Source of the DNA: Charina bottae
Taxonomy: Eukaryota; Chordata; Lepidosauria; Squamata; Charinaidae
Assembly (NCBI GenBank): GCA_023362775.1
Contig: JALMGJ010000006.1
Coordinates: forward strand, 16,266,001-16,330,000
Direction of reading: 5' to 3'
Length of the DNA stretch: 64,000 nt
The notes below the pieces were generated by a model. It was not told where the DNA came from and made no database searches. It worked only from the letters and a program-made list of their open reading frames with translations. The stretch's first letter is position 1, and every line of letters starts with the position of its first letter. Shown one piece after another: positions 22,548-34,846 of the stretch. The translations under genes and the position numbers were made by a program.

Positions 22548-23574
22548 ATGGTGAAGACCAAAGAGCTGTCGAAGGACACCAGAAACAAAATTGTAGACCT
22601 GCACCAGGCTGGGAAGACTGAAACTGCAATAGGCAAGCAGCTTGGTGTGAAGAAATCAACTGTGGGAGCAATAATTAGAAAATGGAAGACATACAAGACC
22701 ACTGATAATCTCCCTCCATCTGGGGCTCCACGCAAGATCTCACCCCGTGGGGTCAAAATGATCACAAGAACGGTGAGCAAAAATCCCAGAAACACACGGG
22801 GGGACCTAGTGAATGACCTGCAGAGAGCTGGGACCAACGTAACAAAGGCTACCATCAGTAACACACTACGCCGCCAGGGACTCAGATCCTGCAGTGCCAG
22901 ACATGTCCCCCTGCTTAAGCCAGTACATGTCCGGGCCTGTCTGAAGTTTGCTAGAGAGCATTTGGATGATCCAGAAGAGGATTGGGAGAATGTCATATGG
23001 TCAGATGAAACCAAAGTAGAACTGTTAGGTAGAAACACAACTCGTTGTGTTTGAAGGAGAGAGAATGCTGAGTTGCATCCAAAGAACACCATACCTACTG
23101 TGAAGCATAGGGGTGGCAATATCATGCTTTGGGGCTGTTTCTCTGCAAAGGGACCAGGACGACTGATCCGTGTACAGGAAAGAATGAATGGGGCCATGTA
23201 TCGTGAGATTTTGAGTGCAAACCTCCTTCCATCATCAAGGGCATTGAAGATGAAACGTGGCTGACAATGATCCCAAACACACCGCCCAGGCAACGAAGGA
23301 GTGGCTTCGTAAGAAGCATTTCAAGGACCTGGAGTGGCCTAGCCAGTCTCCAGATCTCAACCCCATAGAAAACCTTTGGAGGGAGTTGAAAGTCCGTGTT
23401 GCCCAGCGACAGCCCCAAAACATCACTGCTCTAGAGGAGATCTGCATGGAGGAATGGGCCAACATACCAGCAACAGTGTGTGCCAACCTTGTGAAGACTT
23501 ACAGAAAACGTTTGACCTCTGTCATTGCCAACAAAGGATACTGTATATATCAAAGTATTGAGATGAACTTTTGA
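22548..23574 (+). pseudogene. Tc1-like transposase, broken
   Basis: Begins [20 protein letters not shown], with a paired-like HTH region ([18 protein letters not shown]) and then [10 protein letters not shown]. The first catalytic aspartate lies in [10 protein letters not shown], the second in [10 protein letters not shown], and the glutamate in [14 protein letters not shown]. It is inactivated by an in-frame TGA at 23052-23054 and by a frame change near 23230-23260, where the reading frame shifts by one. Both breaks lie between or close to the catalytic motifs, so no full-length enzyme can be made. It ends TAA/TGA-terminated at 23574, just before the right TIR. Confidence 0.92.
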
Positions 23575-23577
23575 TAT

Positions 23578-23776
23578 TGACCAAATACTTATTTTCCACC
23601 ATAATTTGCAAATAAATTCTTTCCAAATCAGACAATGTGATTGTCTGGATTTGTTTTCTCATTTTGTCTCTCATAGTTGAGGTCTACCTATGATGTCAAT
23701 TACAGGCCTCTCTCATCTTTTTAAGTGGGAGAACTTGCACAATTGGTGGCTGACTAAATACTTTTTTGCCCCACTG
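23578..23776 (-). repeat. Tc1-like right terminal inverted repeat
   Basis: Inverted copy of 22183-22381. Confidence 0.93.
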
Positions 23777-24146
23777 TATGTGGAAAGAGGAAGTGAAAGG
23801 TAGAAAGAAAGGAATGTCAGAAGGAGACGAATGGGCTGGAGAGAGCTGAAGGAGTTGTGGGATTGAGCGGTCTTCAACCATATCCTTCATTCCCATTTCA
23901 GTGAAAAAAATACATAGCCAGCAGAAGAGGATATGCTGAAAATCAGTAATCAGTTCTGAAAAGCTGTCTTCTTTTGAAGGAATTAAAAGTATTAATGAAT
24001 TAAATTATGATTGAGCAATATCTCAGCAGTTCACCATTACAAACTCATTTACTTTTTTAAGCAAAACAGTATCGCCTCTGGTTCATTTGCATACCTTCCT
24101 TTACCTACATTTAAAGCTGCATATTTCCTCACCTTTTTTCCTCCAG

Positions 24147-24234
24147 GACAACCAAGGGATTGTACAGGACAGCATGGCAGCTGATGGTGCAGGGCGTGCA
24201 AATTCCATCTCAGCGTCATCAGAAAAGACCCCAG
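24147..24234 (+). CDS. MICAL3: MICAL3 exon after LIM (constitutive splice form)
   Basis: The acceptor CTTTTTTCCTCCAG continues phase 0 from 20487. It encodes a Ser/Ala/Gly-rich linker (DNQGIVQDSMAADGAGRANS... EKTPG), similar in composition and position to the post-LIM linker of human MICAL3 (which has GRANA and ERTPG-like motifs). The donor CCCAG|GTAGCT leaves phase 1, exactly matching the exon at 45059 about 20.8 kb downstream. 88 nt. Confidence 0.88.
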
Positions 24235-24476
24235 GTAGCTCTGCTTCCTTGTTTGGCAAGATGATGCGGTACTCGCTCTGCGTCTTTGACAGAGTTAGGG
24301 AGGCAAGCCAGCTGCTGCAGGGCACGGTTTCCTCCATTGGGTACCACATAGCCCAAAATCCTTTGGACTCCTTTTTCATGTGCCAGCTGGTAGCTTTTGG
24401 AGTCCCCTTTCTCTATGTCCAGTCGGAGGTCCTTGTGCAGATACTGGGAGAGTTTTTATCAGCACTAGGATATTAA
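24147..24476 (+). CDS. MICAL3: MICAL3 alternative 3'-terminal exon (read-through of the 24234 donor)
   Basis: If the 24234 donor is not used, the frame stays open for 80 more codons to TAA at 24474-24476. The added tail begins GSSASLFGKMMRYSLCVFDR, continues with a helical segment (REASQLLQGTVSSIGYH) and ends with a hydrophobic stretch containing FFMCQLVAFGVPFLYV. This part looks coding: GC content and codon choice rise compared with the surrounding intron. It would give a LIM-ending short isoform without the acidic, Pro-rich and bMERB regions. Short MICAL3 isoforms are known, but I cannot confirm this tail matches one. No clear AATAAA was seen close downstream. Confidence 0.6.
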   Translation, partial: DNQGIVQDSMAADGAGRANSISASSEKTPGSSASLFGKMMRYSLCVFDRVREASQLLQGTVSSIGYHIAQNPLDSFFMCQLVAFGVPFLYVQSEVLVQILGEFLSALGY

Positions 24477-24479
24477 CCC

Positions 24480-27380
24480 CACAACAACAGCTTTGTAACC
24501 CTGTATTATTTGGGGAGAGGCTTGGGGACCAATGTGTATATGGGGGAAAGGAGCAACTTGTCTTGTAGTTTTAGAGACAAATATCTGAAAAATGATCTTA
24601 ATAAGAATATTGTTTTGAATCCGGTTCAGGTAAACACAGACACCCAGTTCAGCACTTCCTTATGGTGGGCCCAGGTTTTTCAAAAGAATTGATCTGTAAA
24701 ATAGGTAATTGATGAATTAACTATAATGTTATCATTGCTTGGAAGAGGCGTGGAATATGGCTTCATTAACTGAATTTCTGTGTTTACCCAAACGTTGACT
24801 ACTGTATCCCTGTACCCCTGATTCTGACTAACGTGGTATCTGAATAGCAAAACATCAAAACCTCACTGATATCCTCCTTGATTTCTCCGGCAGCCAGGAG
24901 GGCCCATAGCCTTTAACCCTAGCTGATACTGAGGTTGACAAGCTCTGATACTGTCTGCCTAAATATGGGCTTTTCCTCGTGGTAGTTCTGGAATGGGCTG
25001 TCAAATCAAACTGCGCACTATTGAGAGGATTCTGCATAATCTCAAAATTGATGCTTCCTATGAGGGAGTGTTTTGTGCCAAAAATACTCATTTGGCTAGG
25101 CTATTCTCTTGGACCATTGGTAACCAAGCAGGAGGGAAACCTGAGGGAAAATCAGAATGGATTTAGATTCTGGGTCTGGAAAACTGTGGGCCAATTTAGT
25201 TTACGGCCAAAGCTATAGTTGTGAATGAAGCCATGGAGGTACGGCCCTCAAATGAATATTTAAAAGACATTTGATTAAAGCTTTTTTGAATGGCATGAGA
25301 AATTGTAATTGCATGACTTGAGACTGGGATTTCCAGTTTCCTCCTCCTCCAAATATAGGAGTCTCAGTAGCATAGTAGGTTTTTGTATTCGTGTGGCATC
25401 TTTCGCAAAGCAGCAAAATGAAAGATTCTGGAAGGCATTTGATAGAGCAAGGCTTTCGAAAGGGCGAAAGTGCAGCTTCTTATATTTACTGGACAGGAGA
25501 TATTTGGCTGCGGGGAATGTTTCTTTGTGTAGCCAAAGAAGCCAGATGTGAAGAAGAGGAGCATCTATTCTGTCCATTATGTAATTGCTTAGTTGCTGTC
25601 ACTGAGTGAATCCCTTAAAAGGAGTTTAAACCTAGTAGTTCAGACAAATTTTGAAAGTGCAGGTTTAATCTGAATTTGTTATTTGATGGGACAGTATACC
25701 AAGGTAATTTGCAAGTGGAGCAGATTGCATATGACACACTTGATTTCTAATAGTGTTAGGGAGCTTCTGACTTATTTTTCTCAGTTTAATAAGAGTTAAT
25801 GGCCGGCCTGGATTCTTGGTAAACTACTTACCTGTTAATTTCTGTTCCCTGCTGGTCAGGAGAGAAAACTGACATCTCATATTTTATGGCTGTCTGCTAG
25901 ATAGAGTTGAGGTTTCAGTAGTGAGTGATGGGCATAGGAAATTAATATATGTGCTACACTAGGCAACTAGATAGAACTCTATATATTTATAGTGTGAGTT
26001 CAGGGGATAAATAGCTGTTTCGCTAATAAGTGTGTTTTTACATGCTTGAGTTCTGGAGATAACACTGTAATCACCCTACTAAGTTGGTTATAGCAATAAT
26101 TAAAGCATGAACCCTGTGCTTTGTGGTATAGATGCTTTATGACTTTTGGTGATAGATAAAGAAAGGCTGGAAAAATATTTCAAGTCACCAGACACCAGCA
26201 TGGCTTCAGAGCTGAGAAAATGTTGCATTTTATCTTGTTCAGACTGGACATCTTAGGATTTTTGAAACCTAGTTTGTTTCCAAAAACCAGTCTTGCAAAG
26301 GATTGCAAACCCTTGTGCAAATTCTGCATTGCCACCAAGAATAAAGAAAATGGATTCTTTTAACTGCCCATTAGAGATACTGAAATTAAAGCAGATTGGC
26401 GTTTCAAAGTGTGCCAATTGTTCCTGATTGAAAAGAAAATGTGGCAGAGGGATTACTAATGTTATTGGAAATGCTGGACAAACTCTGTACCTCATGCCAA
26501 TCTGTGTTTGTGTTCAGTTGTCCATTTCCAAGCTGGCTCTTGGTTCATACGCATGGGCCAGGGCATGAGAGTGGTGTGCTGCTTTTGCTATTTGCATGTT
26601 TCAAGCAAATTTGCAACCAATGTTTGCTTGGTTACTATGGAATTTTAAATCTCCACCCTTCCTTGTCTATTAGCTAACTTGGACAGCAGAGAAGAGAATT
26701 TGACTGTATTCAAGCTTGTAGTTCAATAGGTAAAATAAGTACTTCCTATAAGTTGTTATTAGTCTTTCTGGTACGTGTGTCTCTTCCATCTTACGGATTG
26801 TGTGATTGTCATGAGAACCTAAATCTAAATCAAAGGCATCATTCACTGATCTTGAAGCGCATTTAATAAAGCTATTAAAGCAGGCCACATTTCCTCTTCA
26901 TGGCTGCTTCTGATTTGCCAAGGCCTCTGAAATTGTTTTCCGTGAATAGCTTTTGATGTTCCTGCTATCCGGAGACATTTTTTTGGGAATTGACTGTCAA
27001 AGGTTACAGTCCTTTCTGCTGGTCCAAGGGTGATGAAAGTCACAACTGATGCTTTCTGCGCTTAAACTCTTGACATGCTTATTGCAGTTCTTGTATTAAG
27101 CCTTTTCTTGTACTTTTTTTCCTGGGACTCTTGTGTCAAATAATCTCTTTACTTTTGCCTATATGATACAATTGCTGCTGTTGCCAATAAAAGGTATGGG
27201 GGAGAGAGGAGGGGGATCCTTGCTTTTCAGTGGTCATATCCTGTAACAGTTGTCTGTCTCTTGTATTTTTTGATTGCTTTACAGCGAGTGTTAATTTTTT
27301 AATATGTATTTTTAAATACACAAATGTTATTCATTCTAACTGTTCATAAAATGTTCTAAAATGTGTCAATCCTTTCATGG
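24480..27380. other. Start of the large MICAL3 intron, nothing recognised
   Basis: No repeat family or exon could be identified. Open frames around 25213-25609 on both strands overlap one another without conserved motifs and are taken as chance. Confidence 0.5.
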
Positions 27381-27388
27381 GTCTAGTT

Positions 27389-27500
27389 CAGCCTTCCCCA
27401 ACCTGGTGTCTTCCAGCTGTATCTTCTAGAACTGCCAGTCAATATGGCCAGTGATGAATCATAGTCCAGCACATCTGGAGAACGTCAGGTTGAGGGAAGC
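27389..27500. mobile_element. Decayed hAT-like MITE
   Basis: Left end CAGCCTTCCCCAACCTGGTG, right end approximately its complement (AGGTTGAGGGAAGC). The left flank is GTCTAGTT, again a TCTAG-like target. The right duplication is not preserved. Confidence 0.55.
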
Positions 27501-28346
27501 ACATCTCAAGGGCATGGAACAGTCTCACAGGTGTAATGAGATTATGGCAATTTTCTTTTCATGAAAGCCCTGAATTGTTACACGCACAATCCAAGATACC
27601 TCCCATTATGAAAAGGAAACACTGGAACATTTACATTCTTTTTTAAAACAAATATTCTTGCTCGAGAGACAGAAGTTAAGTAGTTGATTCCCTTTGGATT
27701 AAGAAATTAAGATACTGTTCAAGTAATGATGATCTTTCTCAAACTGGTGTCCTCAAAATGAATTAAACTACCATCTCTCTTGTTTCCAAGTACTTCAGAT
27801 ATTAGAAGTACCTGGCTGGTGATGATGGAAGGTATAATTCAATAATCTGGAGGGCACTGGTAGAGAAGGCTACCCAACACATTGGCCAAGACACTTGGAT
27901 TACTCGGAAAATAACATTTACACTCAGGGATTAAGATCTGGATATATATTTAATCACATAATGAAGGCAGTGTTCCAAGCAGAGATTTTATAGGGACTGA
28001 ATATTGGGGTAGGGGGTCACTGCTTCTTCTTCATATTCTTGAATGAGCATTGACTGGATTCCTAATAGTTGTTAGGAATTTGCTTAAGCATAAGAAAGGG
28101 GATAGAATGCTTTCTTGATCAGTGGTTGCAGGAATTCTAATTTTAGCTATCTGTTGTAGAACAGAGCACTAGATAATTGACTGAAATTATCAGAGAAGGT
28201 TCCTAAATGTACATGGTTTAAACAAACCAAACTTAAGTTCCTACAAACACACTGATTCATCCAGTGTATACACATGGAATGGAAGGAGGATTCTGTTGAG
28301 AGGCAGTTAAGAGTTGTTGATAGTCAAGTGGCATACAAGTTTAATA

Positions 28347-28347
28347 A

Positions 28348-28385
<38 letters not shown>
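28347..28385. repeat. (ATT)n microsatellite
   Basis: About a dozen ATT units following TTTAATAA, probably the tail of a lost LINE copy. Confidence 0.95.
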
Positions 28386-28386
<1 letters not shown>

Positions 28387-29390
28387 TTAGTTCACTGCTA
28401 AATTTTGATAATAGTATTTTTACAGCAACACAGCTGTAATGAGTTAATGAAGTATGCTCCATGCACTATAGTCACATATGTGTATGCCCATGGTAAATGT
28501 ATATAGCATGATTTTTACAAATTGTATCCCTTTCTTAAAGTCAAGAGGTCTTGATTTAAAAGTAGCTTTTTGTTTTTTGACTACTGTACATGATTTGTGT
28601 GTGCAGATCATTCAGTATACTAAACTTGAATTTGGTTATTTTAACCTTTTCACCACGGATTAAATGACTGTCTCTGTTACTTAAATCACTTGCCAACTTT
28701 GAGTAGAAGATCAGTTGTGCTTTATTGTTATACAAATAAGCCTGTCTGTGACCTGCATTGCTGACTTGAGGTTAACCATGCCCAAAATTCAACTTGAAAC
28801 ATTACTTGACCAGCATCAATTTATGAATTAGTGGCATCAGTTTTTATATTAATGGAGCACATATTTCACCCAATTGACCATTACATTAGTAAACATTTGG
28901 GATATGCAAAGCACTTTTCCATATGTTAGAAACCCTTTAAAATATCTCTATACATTTGCTTATTGCACCTGGCTAAGGTGCTACAGTATAAGAGGATTTC
29001 AGCCCTGTCATGAATCAGTGGGTTTTTACTACCTCCATTGCTACTGTGCAGTATCTGTCAGACTGTGCCAAATTAATCCTTCCTAAAGAGCTTCCCTAAT
29101 ATAGCAAATTATTTTGCAAAACCCTGTAAGTCTGTCAAAATTCATACTGTGGACTCTGAACATGCAAGAGTGAGGCAAGAGTTCTTTTTTTAGATGTTTT
29201 TGATTATTTTCCTCTGAAGCTGGGTAAAATAGTGGCACTCAAAGAATCATGTTAGATTAAGTGACGTATCAAAGATGGAAATAGGCCAATCACTTCCAAG
29301 AGATTTTGGAACATTTGGTATATCAAAACAGCCATTCAGGGACTGCCAGTTTTCATCTTTTCCACATCTGTTCTCAATTAGACCCTAAGC

Positions 29391-29512
29391 CAGCCTTCCC
29401 TAAACTGCTCTTCCTCCAGATGTGTAAACCACAGTGCCCAGAATTCTCAGCAATAGCCATGTCCTCGCATCTAGTCCTCGCATCTAGAGAGCACTCAGTG
29501 TGGGGAAGGCTG
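29391..29512. mobile_element. hAT-like MITE
   Basis: Termini CAGCCTTCCC and GGGAAGGCTG are inverted repeats. The interior has CTCCAGATGTGTAAACCACA, and a local duplication of CTCGCATCTAG lies near 29464-29485. Confidence 0.6.
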
Positions 29513-29687
29513 TCCTTGTAGAAGTAGTACTGTTTTAGGTAGGCTACACACCTTTAGCCGTAGATGATGCTGTCATACAAAAGTATCTTCATGTGATAGC
29601 AGTCATTCCATGAAATATATTGCTTACATACATCAAAGCCCCTCGGTGGAATAACATCTTATGGATTCATTTCTAGATGGCTTAGTC

Positions 29688-29791
29688 CAGTGTTTCTCAA
29701 CCTTAGCAATTTTAAGATGGGTGGACTTCAACTCCCAGAATTCTTGGAGTTGAAGTCCACCCATCTTAAAGTTGCTGAGGTTGAGAAACTG
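29688..29791. mobile_element. Palindromic hAT MITE, copy 3
   Basis: CAGTGTTTCTCAACCTTAGC against a complementary right end, palindromic around GAATTC. Flanks GCTTAGTC (29680-29687) and GCTTAGAC (29792-29799) match at 7 of 8. Confidence 0.8.
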
Positions 29792-29799
29792 GCTTAGAC

Positions 29800-31060
29800 A
29801 TACTTGCTGCAATGTATGAAACTGCTGTTAGACTAACATTAATGAAAGGCCTTGCTTTTTTGGGTGGATAACTATTACACTGTATGGTGGGTAACTACGG
29901 ATAGGGTCCCTCTCTTTTGAAACAAATTCTTCCAGAGCTTGATTTGGAATTGTCTTGAGAGACTGTTCTGGGCTCCCATCATATCAACGTTCTTACTAGG
30001 TTTTTATAGAGGAACAAAATCACCCTGTCACAGGATACATGAATGAGAGATAATGATGAAAGGTCAGAATATGGAATGCCAAGGAGGCTGTAGCAAAGGA
30101 GCAGGGGGGGAAATGGAGTCCTCTGCATTTTTACAGTGTAAGAAACACTTTTAGAAGAGCTACAAAGCAGAAAGCCATATGATATTGGAGCTCGAGCATA
30201 AAATCCTGTGGAGAACACTTTTTGCTAGGGAAATGAGTTTTTTTCCCTCTTTCCTCTCTTTTTCAACCGTACCATGACTTGCTTTATTATTTGTATGTAT
30301 ATGCATTTCTTGAAAGATGTGAGTTATTCTGGGCATTTTCTTAAACAATATGCAATACTGCTTGTGCATTGATGTTAAAATACCTTGAATCTTGGGGGAA
30401 AAATCAATAGTTTATCTCTTTTTCACTCCAAGGTGCTTTTATTTAAACCACTTCTCTTTTGAAATGCAATCTTGACAAATGTCAACCTACTTGAGATTTA
30501 GACTGGGACTCAGGGAGGAAAGGGGAATGTGCTTCAAAAAGCCTCACATCTACAACCTGAAATGTTGCACCTTACTTTTAGCTTCTGTTTTTTGCACTTA
30601 TTGTGGGGGTGATGGTGCGTGTGCATGTTTACATTTTGTAACTTTGGATCTCTTCCTGTTGTGAAACCAATATGTTTTTGTGCAACTGTTAACATCTCAC
30701 ATTTAAAAAAGGAAATAAATTCCAAGCGATATTCAGGTTTCTGAGTGTTTATTTTCTATTCCCTCGTTTATCTTCTGTGACTTCAGCTTGAAGTGGTTGG
30801 GGATGAAGACTTTCAGGAGGTTCTGCAGCTGGCCCACTACAATGAAATTAAGCTTAGTCTAGCACTAAAATAAATATACTCTATAGCAAGATTTGGGAGA
30901 ATAAAGGTTTGCTTGGCACAATTCAGCATTTGCATTTCCAATTTGTGATTCTACAGTATGCGTAGAATCCCAAAGCAACAGGATACCTTAAAGTAATGCA
31001 GCCTGTACATAAAGCAGACAGTTGTGCATGAACTGTGCTTCATGTCTTTCATCTTACTAC
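29800..31060. other. Intron, nothing recognised
   Basis: AT-rich; no conserved frames, splice-bounded exons or repeat family identified. Confidence 0.5.
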
Positions 31061-31062
31061 TG

Positions 31063-31175
31063 CTTATTGTTATTATTTATTATTTTTGTTCTTTATTGGT
31101 TTTTAATTCTATGTTCATTGCCCAGTCACAATTGCAAGATGGGCAGCTACATAAATTGAATGAATGAATGAATAA
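31063..31175 (+). repeat. LINE 3' tail fragment
   Basis: The sequence TTGCAAGATGGGCAGCTACA followed by (GAAT)n resembles the 3' ends at 21440 and 35840. Confidence 0.5.
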
Positions 31176-32559
31176 CCTTGCACATCTTTTATCTCTGATT
31201 TTTTTAACTTAGGAGAGTTAAATTGTAGAACAGTAAAACAAACAAGGAGTCAAGCAAAAGAGAACAAAAATTGCTAAATCCATACCATTTCCCCCCAGTG
31301 GGTTGATGTGGTGTTTTTATATTGAGAATACTGTACATAAATTAAATACTCACAGATTCTGTTGATTGACCACTGAATAAATGAAAATAATGTACAAATT
31401 AATCTCAAGTATTTTGCCCATTATACTCTGGACACAACTAAATCACTGGAGATGTTTCCCACTTTGCTGTAGAATACTGATAATAGTTTTCTCATAGTGG
31501 CAGCACTTTCTGCCACTAAGAAAATATGGCAGGATTATGTCAAGAATAAGGAATGAAGTGTCTGAACTCTGGAAGACATTACTATGTAAATATTTTGGTA
31601 CACTTAACTCATGATGCAGTAAGATAATGTCATAGCTCCTGAACACCTAGTTTTTCTCAAGAGTTCCAAATGAAGTAGAGAAATATTTTTCTCTTCTGAG
31701 AAATGTTTCTTACTGTTTAAAGTGAGAGCAATAAACATACATGATAAGTCTTCTGTATGGTGAACTCCTAAGTCATCTTTGGTCTCCAATAGGGCTGAGC
31801 CATAACTCATGTCGGGTGACAGCAAACTAGTTAGTGCATATGAAATCATAGTTGTGTTAAATGGCATTGTGGTACCAAATGCTACAAAATGCACCAGGAT
31901 CTTTTCTTTCTCAGCTGCACTTAGTAATTTGAGGAACACTATATATAAGTAATTCTACTTTGAAGGTAACATTGCTGGAATCTGGCATGATTTGGACTCT
32001 ACTGTTTTATTAAAGGAGTTCTGGTCCATTTCTTGTAAACCAAGGGTGCAGACAGGGTCCTAACATGAGTTTGATTAATCATTTTATGCTCAAACCTTGT
32101 TCATCTGTTCTTAGTATATGAAGAAAATGTTGGCTGTTTAAGCCTGAAGATTATAAATTCCACTTCAAGAGAAAAAGCAATACTAATCTCTTTGAAAAGC
32201 CAACAATCAGGCAAGTTCTTCAAGAAATCTAACCTGGAGAGAGAAGGGATAGATTACTATAGATCAATTTATAACCATCCTTTTTTTGAGTGCTAAAGAG
32301 AGTAGTAGCAGCTACAAGTACCTGTGAATCAAACATACTCTGTATCTCTTTCAATGAAGTTTTAGGCCCCATTTGATTTTGGTTGAGTGTAGAATGATTT
32401 TTGCCAACTGTGTTGGTTCTCTTGGACTCTCAAAGCTTTTGATACCATTGAATATACATTCTAGATTGGTTGCTTTGATCTGAGGTTCATCTTGATTTGA
32501 ATTTTGCAAGTTTCCCCCTTCATTGGACATTTCTGTAAGATCATGCTGGAAGACTATTG

Positions 32560-33610
32560 CTCTGTTCCACTGCAGTTTCATCACAGGGTCCCTCAAGTTT
32601 TACCACCAATAATATCAGAATCTACAAGAACCAATGAGGAATTTTACCAAAAGCTGCTAAGATTGAGAAGTCAGCATTAAGCAGATGATGCTAACTTATT
32701 TCTCCTTTTTATCTAACCCAGCAGTGGATGGTGCTTGAGTAGCATAATGAATTGGATGAGGGTTATAAACTGAAATTAAATCCAGACAAGACAGAAACAT
32801 TTTTGATGGGTTATGCCATCTGTCTTGTGTGATCTCCAACCTGTTCAGGAGGGGATTGTACTCCCTTAGAGAAAGGATCCTCCTGGATCTATCACCCGAG
32901 AAGGCACAAATGGCCTCAGTGGCTACAAGCAGTTTTATCACCTTAAACTATTATACTACCTGCAGTGACGTCTGAACAAGGATACCCTGGTACATATAGC
33001 TACATATGTGATAATTTCCAATTGGCTTGTTGCAGTGCATCTTAAGTGGAATCCTTTAAAGATGGTTTGGAAAGATCAGTTGGTGTAAAATTTAGCTGCT
33101 GCTAAATTATTAACTGGAGCTGGTTAATATGATTGTTCAATGCCAGTTCTTGTTTAAGCTACATTATTTTCCAGCTCATTCCAGAGCCTAATTCAAATGT
33201 TAGTTCTGGCCTTTAAACTCAGTTTAAGATTAGAATATCTAAAGGAATGTATCCTTCCATATCTTTTTACATACCCTTCCCTCCAGGTGTCCCCACTAAA
33301 TTAAGGTAAAGACCTTTTAGAAGGGATAACGGCTCCTTTAATTGTGCGGTGTCCTCACAAGAAAGGCTTGCCTGCCATTGACACTGCTTTCATTTTCATT
33401 CTCCTTCTCCCAGGAATTTTAACTTTTAAAAGTGTTGACATTTTAAAGTGTCTAGACTATGCTAATATTATAAGTTTTACATACCGTATTTTATTTTTCC
33501 CTAGTGTTATTTTTAGTTATTTTTATTACCTTTCAGTTTACCTTACTTTATAATTCAGTCCAAAGAACATTGGATACTAAATGGGTTATAAATCATTCAT
33601 TTCTTAACAT
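32560..33610 (+). mobile_element. Ancient CR1/L2-like LINE reverse-transcriptase relic
   Basis: Although full of stops and shifts, pieces of the RT order survive on the + strand: an ADDAN-like aspartate motif (GCAGATGATGCTAAC at about 32681), then AAATTAAATCCAGACAAGAC (LNPDKTE) and a TTTTTGATGGG block, followed by degraded thumb-region and 3'-end material. It is much older than the copy at 17419. Confidence 0.55.
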
Positions 33611-33844
33611 GCTTGCAAGTTACATTGAGCTCATGTTATTTTTTGTTCAGGATCTGGCTTTGGAATGAACATACATTCAGCTAGATCCATTAGAACCTCC
33701 CATCCTACAACCAGTTTACATGCAGTGGCAAGTAACTCTCTTCAAGTCTGCACCACACCATAAAAAATGGCAGGAATGGGGGAAGGTAGAAACTAGGACG
33801 TCTGAGCTATTTCCAGACTTTTTGGCTGGATGCAGAACTTTGAC

Positions 33845-33930
33845 ACAATTTTCTTATTTATTTTATTTGTTTTACAGCATTTTTATACTGCCCCAATCAG
33901 TTATCTCTGGCTGGTAGACCAAGTCATCCA
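33845..33930 (-). repeat. LINE 3' tail fragment, inverted
   Basis: TTATTTATTTTATTTGTTTT followed by TTTATACTGCCCCAATCAG is a diverged inverted 3' end of the type at 10515. Confidence 0.45.
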
Positions 33931-34318
33931 TACAGTCCTCGTCAGCTAAATATAATAATTACTGTTTCTTCAGCTGTCTTTAGCAGAATTTAAAAGCCAA
34001 GGATATGGCTGCAAGTGCCGAGTGATTTCCCCACAACACACATACTCATGCCTTTCTTTTCTTTTGAAGATGGTGTCTTAAATAGGAAAAGCACTCAACT
34101 AACACTGTCTGCTACATTATATCTGAGGTGCTGAAATAATATATGTTTAATTGTTCTGAAACGGTATGGACTGCTTGCCACTCTTTTTGTTCAGCAAAAA
34201 ATGGAAATTCTGAGATCTGCAATCTTACTTTTTTTTCCTCTCAGTATCTCTTTCCCTCTACCCCTCCTGAGGTATGGTGTCTCCTAGTTCAACCATATCT
34301 GAATTGGCCCAGTGTGAA

Positions 34319-34465
34319 TATTTATTTTATTTTATTTTATTTTATTTATTTTATATCCTGCCTTTATTATTTTTATAAATAACTCAAGGCAGTGAACGTA
34401 CCAAATTCTCCCCCTATTTTCCCCACAACAACAACCCTGTGAGGTGAGTTGGGCTGAGATGGTAG
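34319..34465 (-). mobile_element. tRNA-derived SINE, inverted, truncated
   Basis: (TTTTA)n, then ATATCCTGCCTTTATTATTT, CACAACAACAACCCTGTGAG and GTTGGGCTGAGA. Only the LINE-like tail and middle remain. Confidence 0.75.
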
Positions 34466-34726
34466 CTCATTTCAAATTACTGACTTAATAACACACCAGC
34501 ATTTTCAGACTTATGAGATCTTCTAATGCTTCTACTGTACCACTGCAAGCTTTTGCAGCCTCTTTCTTATCACAAACATGCATTACGCAGATCTTGAGAT
34601 ATTTAAATACTTTTTAAATAAACAGAATTTTTTAAACTCTCCTTTTCTATCCTTTCCTCTCTGAGTGTTTCAAAAAATCTAGTCATGACAGCCAGACTGC
34701 AAGGACTGTAAAAGTACAGTCTAAAC

Positions 34727-34846
34727 CAGTGTTTCTCAACCTTGGGGACTTTAAGATGTGAGGACTTCAACTCCCAGAATTCCCCAGCCAGCATGCATGA
34801 GTTGAAGTCTACATATCTTAAAAGTCCCCAAGGTTGAGTAACACTG
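34727..34846. mobile_element. Palindromic hAT MITE, copy 4
   Basis: CAGTGTTTCTCAACCTTGGG with a complementary right end, flanked by GTCTAAAC (34719-34726) and GTCTAAAT (34847-34854). Confidence 0.82.

Larger units (their letters stand above)
22183..23776 (+). mobile_element. Tc1/mariner-superfamily transposon with 199-bp TIRs
   Basis: A TA dinucleotide flanks both ends (22181-22182, 23777-23778). Terminal inverted repeats span 22183-22381 and 23578-23776 and differ at one base by my alignment (ATTCGG against ATTTGG in complement). Left end CAGTGGGGCAAAAAAGTATT. The interior holds a DD34E-type transposase relic. The near-identical repeats argue for recent insertion; similar elements are common in fish, so horizontal transfer is plausible. 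Confidence 0.93.

Noticed and set aside
31604..31939. 111-codon minus-strand frame
   Set aside because: No recognisable domain or splice context; surrounding sequence looks like neutral intron.
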